Assembly: GCF_000003855.2 (NCBI RefSeq)
Contig: NW_003101669.1
Location: 1,058,795 to 1,122,794, forward strand
Origin: Blastomyces gilchristii SLH14081
Lineage: Eukaryota; Ascomycota; Eurotiomycetes; Onygenales; Ajellomycetaceae
Reading direction: 5' to 3'
Length of the DNA stretch: 64,000 nt
This document shows positions 47,620 through 58,285 of this stretch, in pieces. Position numbers and translations under genes: made by a program. How positions within the stretch are numbered: position 1 is the stretch's first letter; every line of letters starts with the position of its first letter. The notes beneath the pieces were generated by a model. The model saw nothing but the letters and a program-made list of their open reading frames with translations, was not told the DNA's origin and did no database searches.

Positions 47620-49356
47620 TTAATCAACAGTCTTCAGCACCGCATTGCACAGTTCTACTATCTGCTTCCACCTCATAGAGATGACGTCAAATTGAGGTTC
47701 CCCGCCATACTTCCTGCTCCGCCGTAGCGCTGTTAACTTCGAGATAGCTACTTCGGCCTCATGAATGTACTCGTGTATCCAGGCCGCGATGATCGAATTC
47801 GTCTTCCTCTGGTCAAAACTTGCTGGTTGGTATCCAAGGATATACTGATTCCAATCATCGAGAGTCATATATTTCATGCAAGCAGCCACCTCAGTGCGAA
47901 AGCAGGGGCCTTTGGTAGTTATTTGGTAGTTTCTGTTTTGTGAGGTATTTTAGTGGCGCGTTGGTTTTAGCAAAGAATTAATTGACGGCAGCGAAAACTG
48001 AAGGGAAATGAAATAGTAGCAGATGGTGAGCTCACCCAAGGTATCTATCAATGCTAAGAGCTTCGATCTTTTTGGAGGAGAAATCCTTTAGAATTATGTC
48101 ATCTAGAAACAGGTCGTCCCATTTGTTCACAGCGGGGATAAAACCATCTTTTGTAATGTAAGCCTTCGGTTTCCTATATAGCTGATGACTGATAGCTGGT
48201 CCTGAATGCATCAATATAAAACTCACAATCGGTCAAAAGAATATCACACGAATGATTTCCATAGGAAATGAATATCTCCTCTCCCTTGTCTAATCATTTG
48301 GATTGTCGTTAGTGAGATGTCCGATATCATATCTGGCGATGGAGTGAAAGATGGTACCATAAGACTTGGATGTTCTGAATGTATAGTAATCGTTGTCAAA
48401 AGAAACTTCACACTGTCAATCCATTAGTAATAAAGTCAGCACGACATCTCCTAGCTATCCGTTCGCTAGTGACCAAGTATCTTACTCACACCGCCCTCAT
48501 CTATGTGGTTGAAATAATCCCCGAAGGGACAAAGTGCCATGGCATCATTGTGGTCTTTAGGGGGCGATGTGCCGGCCGGGATGTAGTGGAAAGATCTTGT
48601 ATGCACAATAAGCCAGTAGTATGTGTAAAGATCTTTGTCAACATCCTGGAGGACCTGCTTGACAATATGGTATGCCTTGTCAAGGCGCTTTTCTTGCTCT
48701 GGTAAGAGGTTTTGATGTTCTGCTGTATATGCATGTTTTATGGGTCTCTTGGATATTGTATTCCACGAACCGGAGATGGATGGGGGAAGCAATGGATAGG
48801 ACAGACTAGAAACAGAGCGACCTGATGCGCTGCCTTTGAGGAGCTGGGGCCAAAGCGTGGGTAAAATTTGCCCAAGGTCTTGTCGCGAAGGCCACACCGC
48901 TCGCCAGGGTGCGTATCTGTCTTGGAATTCCTCTGTGCAACAGATGTATGCCGCATATAATCCTTGAACAGGAATATTATCCGGGAATTTCTCCCGGAAT
49001 GTCGAGGGCACACTCTTTATCGTCAGCATCTCGCTGATCGGAACTCGTACGACCACTTCTCCAGCCTAGAGAATATGTGTTAGCAGAGTCAAATTCTGAT
49101 GCCGAATGAAAGGAATTATGTATAATTTGAGATATTAATTTCTTCGCCGAGCGCGAAAAAAAAAGGCAATGAATAAAATTTACAAGTAAATAAGAGGCTG
49201 CTGTATGTTTACATGAATCTTCCTTTGTGCGGCAATCCCAACACCCTGACCAGGGAACCGCGTCGGTGCGACACCATTGATTTCTATGCCTTGCGATATT
49301 GCCCATTCTGTGAACTTTTCATGTTCTGGTCCAGCTGAGCTTGTGGAGCGATGCAT
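47620..49356 (-). CDS. SET domain lysine methyltransferase
   Basis: This is a SET protein of the Rubisco-LSMT-like class, which methylates non-histone proteins such as ribosomal proteins. Exons in gene order, 49356-49213, 49065-48490, 48412-48358, 48289-48227, 48147-48036 and 47932-47620, give 420 residues with matched phases. The N-terminal strand shows FTEWAISQGIEINGVAP and GQGVGIAAQRKI. An inserted iSET region follows, then YYWLIVHTRSFHYIP, ALCPFGDYFNH (the NH of the AdoMet pocket), CEVSFDNDYYTF, and GEEIFISYGNHSCDILLTDYGF, which holds the catalytic Tyr. The C-terminal third is helical, as in the substrate-binding domain of this class. It lies 225 bp from, and converges with, the reductase gene. 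The target is unknown. Confidence 0.9.
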
Positions 49357-50497
49357 TTCTCAGGGCTGAAGAAAATCTCTGAACACTGACAATGAACTAA
49401 GATAAAATGAGAGGCTGCACTTAAAGAGATGATATGGAACACAGGGTATACATACATGAGAGGAATTGCACAGAAGAAGAAGACAACGAAGTTGGTTCAG
49501 ACTCTTCAAGGGTTTGTTGACTCATGATGATGATTATTAAGACACTTACTTCTCTTTCACCGCCAAGCGAAGACTTCTTCAACCTCAAGTTTTTCTAACT
49601 TATAGTTTTATTTAGACTATGCATTGGGTGTGATATCTACGGCTGCTGTGTTTTGTGACAGAAATTGCTAGTTTTGGATGGACAGACTGAATCTCATGAA
49701 CCAGTCCCTGAATTTGCTTTATATTCCAAGCAAATGTTGATCAGAGCTCTCAGGCAATCTGTGTTTGGAAGTTTGACAGGAGACTGAATATAAAGTGCAT
49801 TCTCCACTGCTGGCTGCTTCAGTTTTGTTATAGTTTGTGATAACCAATTGCTATCGCGCATGCATGATGTCCTAGCGCAGGAGAGGCACTTTGCAAAATA
49901 ATAAAAGAAAAAAAAAAAAAAAAAAAATCTCGGCCAGGGGCAATCTTTTACCCCGGCATGCTGCAGCGTCCTCGACGGGTTGTATGTCCGCTGAGCATTT
50001 CAGCACGGTCGGACGGACACATGCATCAAATTCCGATGACTATATCAGTACCCATCATTCTCAAAATTGAGCGCTCACACGCTGCCCTCATGAATCCACT
50101 ACTCTTTCTCGGCATCGTTGTCCCACATTCCTTCCCTAGTGCAAAGGATCCTACATCGAAAAATGTGAAGAGTCTTGGACGCCAACACTCAATGTGCTTG
50201 AGGCGGAAATCTACTTTGCCCAGGTCCAGTGTGTGGGAGAACACATGAGTGTTTGCTTCCTGGGCGCTTAGACTTTTCTGACCGACTGTAGTAGCGAGCA
50301 TGAATGGCATATGGAGCGATTGCTTTCATTACACAGTCGGACAACACTATTTTATCTTTCCTCGGAGGCGCGAGGTGGAGACATAAAACTCGGGTGGTCC
50401 TCCTGTCGAAAGCAACAGGAATTTTTTGATCAATCCGCCGTATCTCAGAAAATATCTCGTCCTTCCTCAACAAAGTGGCCACAGCTCCACCTCAGCT
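49357..50497. other. intergenic between SET gene and cysteine-rich gene
   Basis: No gene is supported in this 1.1 kb. A poly(A) run of about 22 at 49906-49927 stands out and could be the tail of a decayed retroposon, but no coding remains were seen beside it. Confidence 0.5.
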
Positions 50498-50800
50498 ATG
50501 CAAATCCTAAGCATTTTCCTGGCTACTACTGCCACCTACTTCACCGTTACCCAAGCCGCAACGACCGGCATGCTGATCGCTGATGCCGCGGCGGATTGCG
50601 GCCCCAAAGGTTGCCATGATTGCGACCCAGGGTGCAAAACTCCTCCATTCAAATGCCCCCCAGGCGAGGTAAGTATACCTGAAACTCCTTTTGAGCTAGG
50701 GATATTGTAGTATTAGTATTATTGACATTTGTGATAGGCTGTATACCGAGGCGATTCCTTTCCCCCCAATACTTGTTGGACATGCTGCAGGGTTGGATGA
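50498..50800 (+). CDS. small secreted cysteine-rich protein
   Basis: I do not recognise a family. Two exons, 50498-50668 and 50738-50800, joined by a 69-nt GTAAGT..AG intron, code 77 residues. The first 20 residues (MQILSIFLATTATYFTVTQA) look like a signal peptide. The mature part of about 57 residues has eight cysteines, in the pattern CX4CX2CX3CX6C in exon 1 and CX2CC near the C-terminus in exon 2. Size, secretion signal and an even number of cysteines fit a disulfide-rich extracellular protein such as a fungal effector-like or antimicrobial-type peptide, but that is inference only. The intron model is supported by intact GT/AG signals and by extra cysteines in exon 2. Without splicing, the frame stops at 50708-50710. 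Confidence 0.6.
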
Positions 50801-51638
50801 AAGTAAAGGTCCCAGGTCGGAACCCTCGTGCAAGGACGAACACCGAACTGCAGCTTGAAAGATACACCAAGAAGTTCCGGAAAAAACTGTCAATACCAAT
50901 CAATGCGTTCCTGATATGGGGCAGGCTAGGAACGACGTTCGTATCATTCTATGTATTTTGGGGTTCAGAAAAACTGAATGGGTGGAACAGAGCACTGGAT
51001 CTCGGGGATGCATTTCCTTGTTGTCTCATTTGCATGGTCATCAGGTTGTTTGTTTTTGTTGTCAATTCCTAGTATTTCCTGAAGTGACGAATTCGTTGGT
51101 CTAGATCCTTCATTTCTTAATTCCTAAATTTCGTTTAAATGGCCGATTAGTACTTATGTTAACCCTGCGATGAAACGTATTCCCGCATATAAATTCAATC
51201 AATGGTTGTCATTCTCATGTTCCATTGATACTGTAGCAAGTCCGAAGATATCCACCACTATCAATGTTCCTTGGGTTGTTTGTTCAGCAAGCTCAGTGGA
51301 CCAAATCTGGACCTGAAAGCGGGTATTCGATGGGAGACACCTTCGGTCCTTGGTAGGCATCATGCAGCTGGACAGTATCCTATTAGAGGTAGTGAGTAGT
51401 AGATGTTGTCACTCATCCATCCATACTATGTAGTGTGAAAGGCTTGACCTTGAAGCAAGGGCACCAAAACAACATCATGTGATTGTGGAAGAACCAATTC
51501 CATTTCGCTCAAGATCAACTCAACACAACCTCCCGACAAGCTACACTAAAGTAAAGCTTAGAGAGAACTGACAAACCCAATTGCCGAGCCTTTGATCGTG
51601 CATGCCATGATATCGGCTTTCGTGCCTATAAATCCATA
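50801..51638. other. intergenic between cysteine-rich gene and COQ4
   Basis: This 0.84 kb contains no recognised gene. A 116-residue open frame at 50722-51072 overlaps exon 2 of the secreted-protein gene in another frame and is judged spurious. The last part is the COQ4 promoter. Confidence 0.5.
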
Positions 51639-52590
51639 ATGACACCTGCAGTGACACAAACCATTCTGACTGTGCGGATAGCTCGCCCACACGGATATGG
51701 ATATGTTCTGCTCTCACGAGGATTCTCTGCCCTAAACCGGCCACCGCCCAACTACCCAGGCCATATCCCACTAACAACTTTTGAGCGCGGGGCTCTTGCT
51801 GTCGGATCTGCAATCGGGTCTCTGCTAAACCCCAGACGAGGAGGTGTGTATTGCACATAGATAAACTTTAATCGAACCCATCACAGGTGCATATGAGTAA
51901 AATAGCATAGTGACAATCCCTCTCTAATCGAATATAACAGACCTAATCGCAGCTCTGGGCGAAGCTACCGCGACCCCTTACTTCATCTACCGTCTCCGTG
52001 ACGCCATGCTGTCCGACCCCACAGGCCGTCGCATCCTCCGCGACCGCCCCCGCATAAGCTCCAAAACCCTCTCCATCGAATACCTCCGCAGCCTTCCCCC
52101 CAACACCGTCGGGCGAACGTACGTGGGCTGGTTAGATAGAGAAGGCGTCGGCCCTGATACGCGCGCACCGGTACAATATATCGACGACGAAGAGTGCGCA
52201 TACGTCATGCAACGATATCGCGAGTGCCACGACTTCTATCACGCCATCACTGGCCTACCGGTCGTGGTTGAGGGCGAAGTTGCGCTGAAAACGTTTGAGT
52301 TTGCGAATACGCTTCTGCCCATGACGGGGCTGAGTATGTTTGCTGTGATGAGATTGAAGCCTGCGGAGCGGGAGCGGTTTTGGAAATTGCATTTACCCTG
52401 GGCGATTAGGAGTGGGTTGGCGAGTAAGGAGGTCATCAATGTTTATTGGGAGGAGCAGTTGGAGAGGGATGCTAATGAGTTGAGGGAGGAGTTGGGGATT
52501 GAGAAGCCAGCAGATCTGAGAGAGATACGGAAGATGATGCGGAGGCAGAAGGCGGCTGAGGAGGCCGCGAAAGCAAAGGATGGCCAGTGA
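51639..52590 (+). CDS. COQ4: ubiquinone biosynthesis protein Coq4
   Basis: Coq4 is a matrix-side peripheral inner-membrane protein that organises the CoQ synthome and has been linked to decarboxylation and hydroxylation of the C1 ring position. Two exons, 51639-51843 and 51941-52590, give 284 residues. The N-terminus is a basic mitochondrial presequence. Coq4 hallmarks are [20 protein letters not shown], the central [14 protein letters not shown], and the zinc-binding motif [10 protein letters not shown] followed by the downstream Glu (HDxxH..E), with the C-terminal [20 protein letters not shown]. Exon 2 is GC-rich relative to its surroundings. The tail is charged and coiled-coil-like. The gene is complete. 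Confidence 0.95.
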
Positions 52591-53000
52591 TCACTTTGGT
52601 TGATCTCTTGTAATATATATACTAACTGTGTACAGCAGGATGCATTGCGGGGGAGTTTTGGGCGTTGAAATTAGACTATTTTCTTTTTCGTTGGGATATT
52701 TCGGCCATCATGTATAATTGCCATACCATCTACTCCATTTCAAATATATATTCTCCAGTTTCTGGAGGTTATTTCAGTTTCATTCACAAGCCGTTTGTTT
52801 AGCTTTTCATAGTAACTCAGTTTATATCATAAACAGAGGAGGGGATATCAAATATAGTTCCTGTCCACGCAAAAGTATATCCCAGCTACCTCCCCTCAAA
52901 CCCCTCCGTATAAGAAAAGGTCATATCATCAATTCGTCAATTCGCATTGTCTCTTTCCTCTTTATGCTTCTTTCCAACCCTTTACCTTGCCCAGCGCCCC
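52591..53000. other. intergenic between convergent COQ4 and PDCD5 homologue
   Basis: This 0.41 kb is AT-rich, with no coding potential recognised; it holds both 3' ends. Confidence 0.6.
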
Positions 53001-53725
53001 TCAAAAATCCAGTAAATCATCATCATCGTCCCACCCACCCTTCCTCCTACTAATCACAATCTTCTCCTCTTCTTTATTCTCCGCAACTGCATTCAACAAC
53101 TCTTTCAGCTGCTCTTCCGTCACTTTAGCACGCAACTGGCCCGTCCGCGCCAGCATGATCAGTCTATTTTCTATATCTGTCGCTCGCTCTTCTTTAACCA
53201 ATCTAATCCGACCGAGACGGTCAGCGGCTTCTGGGAGGAGGATTTGGGATAGGATGGCTTGGCGGGCTTCGGCTGTAAAAACGGTTTACGACGGGTTAGA
53301 TGTGTTTGTTTAATTCTAGCGTGACTCTCTTGTGTTGATTGTGTGTGTCCTTGTGATGTAGTCGTGTAGCGGAGGTTGGGCAGATACTAGATTTTGGGAT
53401 AGTGTGCACCTTCTTGTTGTCTATTGTTTTGCATGTGCGCACACCGGTTAGCAAATGATAGCGAGACATAGAAATAGCGAAGAGAATTCAGATATAGGCA
53501 AGACTCACTGTCTCTGTTCCTGATTTGAACCTTGGCCTGGTCCTCCACCTTGTCCTGCTTGCGCCTGTAGTTGCGCAAGGCGTGCTTTTCGGATCTTTTC
53601 ATATCATATAGTGTTAGATAGGGTTCTTCCAATATTGGATACTAGGTATGAGTAGCCTTAGAGAGACTCAGGCTTTGGAATATGGCGGCGCATATATGTA
53701 CCTCTTCAAGTTCAGCGTCGGCCAT
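53001..53725 (-). CDS. PDCD5/TFAR19 family DNA-binding protein
   Basis: This is a small nuclear/cytoplasmic helical protein of the PDCD5 family, conserved from archaea to humans; yeast has one of unclear role and the animal protein affects apoptosis and tubulin folding. Exons in gene order, 53725-53702 (24 nt), 53594-53509, 53420-53410 (11 nt) and 53272-53001, give 130 residues, the family's usual size. It starts MADAELEEIRKARLAQLQAQ. The 11-nt microexon supplies QQQE, and without it the phase between exons 2 and 4 fails; with it the family motif EARQAILSQILLPEAADRLGRI is restored in frame. The C-terminus carries LTEEQ-like KVTEEQLKELL and the acidic DDDDD tail. The first exon codes only eight residues. 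Confidence 0.9.
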
Positions 53726-54241
53726 GGTGGATCAGACACAGACAGTGATGTATATATAACGCAATGGGAGTGGGAAGCACTATTGAATGGATATCCTAGA
53801 AGTCGTGAGAAAAAAGCCCCACGAGATGAAGGCTTGAAGGAGAATAATTTGTTTTAATGTGCTGAGAAAAATGTAGGAACTGATATGGAATTAATTTACC
53901 TTTATTTAGCTGGGACGAGTTCGTTGGTGATCATTGAACTAAGGTTGCTGCCCCGCCAAACATTGAAAGCCAGCCAAATGGATCCCGCTATTCGGAGGAG
54001 TAAGCAACTTATACTTTCTAGGGCCGAAACGGGACGGAAAGGGGGTCTTATGGTTAAGGCTTTAACTAAACTGAGGCCGAGGGAGCCGCTACAGCAGCCC
54101 TATTTGCATCGGCCCCTTCGGTGATACAATAGCCTGGTATCAATTATCAACTACCCTGTCAGAGAATTTATATCTCCGTTAACAACCACCACTACTACTA
54201 CCTGCAAACTTCTCCCTTCCAGGCGAGGAATTGTCGCCGTA

Positions 54242-54294
<53 letters not shown>

Positions 54295-54770
54295 GTTTCC
54301 TCTGCATAATTCGCTGAGTTGAAATGCTGCCTCTGTCGTGTGTTGCAGGAAGGGGGTTATTTATCCAAAGAGCTCATATTTACATGCTACGCGAACTCGC
54401 GCGAGAGGATCAGTTTTGATAGCCAATCGGCGAACATGTCTTTTCGCAGTTTTCAGCTCGCTGAGGAAGACTGCTACTCCAAAGCTTTCGGAAATATCTA
54501 AACCCTTCTGCATCTCGAGCTCGTTTAATGACGAAATCCCATTGAATGGATAACTACCCTTGACGAGGCTGAACGTCCAGGCCACCACTTTTCGAAGGAT
54601 TCCCAGTCCATGAACGGCGTGGAGATGCAGGTTGTCCTGGAGCCAGAGCTCCTCTATATAAGGATGGCTCTCCAATGTATTGTTCCGGTTTCGAGGCAAT
54701 TCATTCCAGCAGCTCTTCTTGCCTTTGAACTACTCTATACCGTTTTCTCATAATTTCCCCATTATTCATA
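53726..54770. other. intergenic, start of repeat-rich compartment
   Basis: No gene is supported in this 1 kb. It contains a T37 followed by A14 homopolymer block. Open frames at 54319-54699 on both strands have no recognisable content and probably belong to the promoter of the oxidoreductase pseudogene. Confidence 0.5.
54244..54294. repeat. T37-A14 homopolymer block
   Basis: Thirty-seven T residues (54244-54280) run directly into fourteen A residues (54281-54294), a perfect potential hairpin of pure A:T. It marks roughly where gene-dense DNA gives way to repeat-rich DNA. An assembly artefact is possible. Confidence 0.9.
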
Positions 54771-56103
54771 ATGTTAGGATTGCTTTTCATTTTCTGCGCT
54801 GCTCTGCTTCTGTCCGCGGCTTTTGCCCTATCTTCCACATCCCATCGTTGCCGATGTCGTCCTAACCAAGCCTACTGGCCGTCGGTCAAAGAGTGGGACG
54901 CATTCAATGCCTCTGCCTCCGGTAGGCTAGATGCCGTCTCATCTCTTGTTGGTTCTCCTTGCCATGATCCTAATTTCAACTCGTCTATTTGCAAGAAAGT
55001 TAAGGCGTCCATGATGAATTCAACTTGGAGGGCCTCTCAACCCGGTATTTGCCTGCTCATCCATCATATGTCAATATTTAAACTGTCCTAGGGTGTGGGG
55101 GCTTACAATTTATTTCAGGGGCTGTTCAATGGCATAACTGGGAGTCAAAGCCGAAAGCAAATGAGAGTTGTGAGATCAGGGAAAACCAAGAAATCCCATG
55201 CCACCAGGGAAGGGTTTCTTTATACTCTCTCATTGCCGATTCAGAGGACCAGATTCAACAGGCTGTACGGTTTGCTCAAGAACGGAATATTCACCTAAGT
55301 CATTAGAAATACTGGCCATGACTTTTTAGGATGATCAACCGCACCTGAGTCTCTGCAAATATTTACTCATCTGCTCAAAGATGTAGGGTGTGTAGAAAAT
55401 TTCGTGCCACATGGAAGTCCAAAAGACCAGGATGGTCAAGGCCCCACAGTGACAATTGAAGCAGGGCTTCAGCTTGCGGAGCTATACAAAGGTCTTGGTG
55501 CAAAAGGTCATATGGTTGTGGGGGGATACTCTCATGGAGTCGGCGCCGCCGGCGGATATGTTCAAGGAGGGGGTCATAGCATCCTCGGCCCATGGAAACG
55601 GATGGCGTCCGATAACGCGCTACAATTCAGGGTCATTACTACTTGCGTAGGTTCCTCACATCCAGCCAACAAAAATCACTCTGTGACATATATTGAGACT
55701 AAATAAGATTTGAAGGGAGGTGTTGTCATTGCCAACGAGTATAAGAACCAGGACCTCTTCTGGGCCCTGCGCGGTGTTGGAGGGCTGGTATGGGCATAAA
55801 AGCTTCATTCAGGGAGCAGAAAGCGTGGCAGGATGACATGACTTATCGACAGGAGCCAATTCTTAAATTCCTGGAGCCTGGGAGGATGGGGGCGTATCTC
55901 AACAAGACCAACTTGCAGGAGCCGAATTCTCGGGAAAGAATTACGCCCGTCTGTACGCTATCAAAAAGCGTTATGATCTGTTTGATCTTTTCATCACACC
56001 CTTGGGCGTAGGTAGTGAGAATTGGGATGAACAAAAGATTGTGCAGGGTTTCAAGAAAGTATGTCCATACATTAGCTTGCAGCTCATTCATGAGGAAGAC
56101 TAA
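54771..56103 (+). pseudogene. FAD-linked oxidoreductase (berberine bridge enzyme-like), broken
   Basis: Intact relatives are secreted flavoproteins with an FAD_binding_4 (PCMH) domain and a BBE C-terminal domain, often in secondary metabolism. A good signal peptide starts at 54771 (MLGLLFIFCAALLLSAAFAL). Exon 1 runs to about 55044 and is followed by an exon from about 55119 holding CHQGRVSLYS and FAQERNIHL. At about 55300-55345 there is a one-base frameshift and a TGA where family members have Arg, in the conserved NTGHD region. The FAD-domain continues in frame at 55380-55650 (GGYSHGVGAAGGYVQGGGHS, then GPWKRMASDNAL). The ALRGVGG motif at about 55765-55785 is joined directly to a C-terminal fragment (about 55800-56040), so the middle is deleted, and a further frameshift lies near 55930. 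The reading was not repaired; it is a pseudogene. Confidence 0.8.
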
Positions 56104-57344
56104 GGGGACGTAGGCACATTTACTCCTCAGACTCTGTATGCTGCACGAACCGGAAATATTGCATAGGAAATATAAACAATAGAATCTGAATATTTTGCAA
56201 ATACATATCACATCCAGAATGCCAGAGTACATAGTTCAAAGCTCTACTCCAGGGGTCTGCGGATAACGCTACAGAAAGATGCAGAGGACTCGCTCTGGTG
56301 ACTGACATGGTCATTCAAATGATGTTTATGAACTTTTGTCATTGTACTATACGCGGTCGTGGGCATCCAAAGAGAGCGTGAGGAAACCAGCAGTTGGGGC
56401 GTTGGGGATAGTGATGAATAGTGGCTGAATGCCTGATGCACTGAGCAGGGGCCTGTTTGATTTTAAATAACAAAGCCGCTAAATGGTTATTTCTGATTAT
56501 TTGAGATGTTTTCACTGTGCTTTACAGCCCGAAATTATCACTGCACAGCGTTGCTGAAGCTGTCAGTTGGGGCACCGCATCTGGCTTACTCGGAGCGTTC
56601 CCGTGTAGAATGCAATAATGAGCCCGTCAACCCCCTTAAGGCTGGAAGGTGCAATGATATAATAGATGATCTGTTTGGCACTAAGATGTGCACTGATGGA
56701 ACTGCAGACTGTTTGAGAAAGACTCAGGCCTAGTTACACGATAACTACACAAGATACTTTCGGATACTGCCACTTGGGAACCGAACCAAAACCGATCCTA
56801 AAACCGGAAATGAATTCGCATAGCCCGCTTCCGAATGATAGGCTCGATGGTAATGGCAGCAGCCTTACCAGAGAATTATACAATATCCTGTCATATCCTG
56901 CACCGCATGCCTCTCTGCCAGCGGAGCATGTAAAAGTCTGGAATAAAAGAAGAAAATAAACATGATTAATAACTGATCGGGAGTAGACTTTTAGCCGGAC
57001 ATTGAAGAGGGAGCGCGACATGAGCGGAGCCTGAGCAGTATATGGTCGACAGACACCGCTGTGCCAGAATTTGCTCCAGAAACTTCTGATGCTGTGTGCT
57101 TCCAGTGGATTGCCGAAAGAGGGAGGCCACTCTTCTGGCTCATCAAGTCGCAATATAACAACGAAGAAGACGGGTAGAAGATGGGGAACAGATGGCTTGC
57201 GGCGAAGCTGTCTGCACTGGTATCATTCCATTTCTTGCTCCTTCTCATTTTCTGACATTGATTCAAAGTTTTTGGGTAGAGCAGGAAACCTTGACACTTC
57301 ATCACCAAAATTTTGGAAATGAGGAGGATGCATGAACATTGAGC
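56104..57344. other. repeat-compartment spacer, no gene recognised
   Basis: Short open frames occur on both strands, including 56734-57153 minus (139 residues) and 56991-57308 minus (105 residues). None shows a motif I recognise. The sequence looks like eroded coding DNA. Confidence 0.4.
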
Positions 57345-58285
57345 AGATAATCATACACTCCCATCAATTACACTGGTAATATTGTCACCCGCTTTGTCAA
57401 TGAAGATGTTGCTAGGGGAGAGATCAGAGTGGTGTATAATTAGTTGGCCTGTTCCAATCTTTGCATGCTGGAATGATATCTGGAGCAATTTGCCCTGAGG
57501 GTCAATCATTTTGCAGCTCATGTGGAAACCTCAGTTTGTCAAATTTCTGAAGTCATTCAAGCTCTCTTTGACTGATAGCTTTTAACATATCTAGTGTTGA
57601 AGTCCCTGCATTACTCAGAATTAGTGAAAATATTGCAACATTGTAAGGGCTTATCATACACACATGGATCTCTATCAACTTTGATGTCTTGTCTGTGGTA
57701 TCACCACCAGATCCCAGTGGATGGCTCTATACAAAAATGATTATTATCGGAGATATCCACAGTTTGAATGTTCTGCAGAAGGAATTCTTTAAAATATACT
57801 GCTGCTGGCAGGGAACTGTAGACTGAAGAGAATAGTCTTGATATTCACAATCTTTTCCACCAACAATTTCCTTGTCATACAACTCATTGTGTATCATATT
57901 TCGTCCAAAGCTTTGTCTTGCACTTTTTCAATGATGATGTATTCACAACCCAGAGAATTGGAAGTTGTCAAACTCCAGGACAAGACTTGGAGAATAGACA
58001 GATCCTTGAGTTGCAAATATTCAACTCTAGCTACTTCACTTGTCACCTCATAACTGCAGAGAACTGTACATGGATATGACAACTAGATGATGGCATTGCA
58101 CTGATTTTTGAATAAGATGTTGAAAACATGGTATGAGCCCCCTTCAGCCAGCTTTGTAAAATGGAGGATATTGTTGGGTGTTTGAGTGACAGTTTCTGCA
58201 ACAATTGAAGGGAGTCTATCAACATTGAAATACAAATGATGTTCCACAAGTTGCTTCTTCTTGTTGTACCTAGCTTGAGTGAAAG
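57345..58285 (-). pseudogene. aminoglycoside-phosphotransferase-like kinase, broken
   Basis: The fungal APH family (PF01636-type) are small-molecule or unknown-substrate kinases that are often numerous in filamentous fungi. On the minus strand, conserved blocks appear in correct order but in different frames: HHLYFNVDRL and LHFTKLAEGGSYHVFNI (about 58235-58110), SYEVTSEVARVEYLQL and GCEYIIIEKV (about 58060-57900), FPASSSIYF and DISDNNHFCIEPSTG (about 57820-57700), and the catalytic-loop region HHSDLSPSNIFID with ITSVID (about 57445-57350), where the second Asp is the metal ligand. Several frameshifts and stops separate them. The catalytic Asp is still present (HSD). No intact start was found. 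Confidence 0.72.

Noticed and set aside
50722..51072. 116-residue frame after the cysteine-rich gene
   Set aside because: It overlaps exon 2 of that gene in another frame and has no recognisable features.
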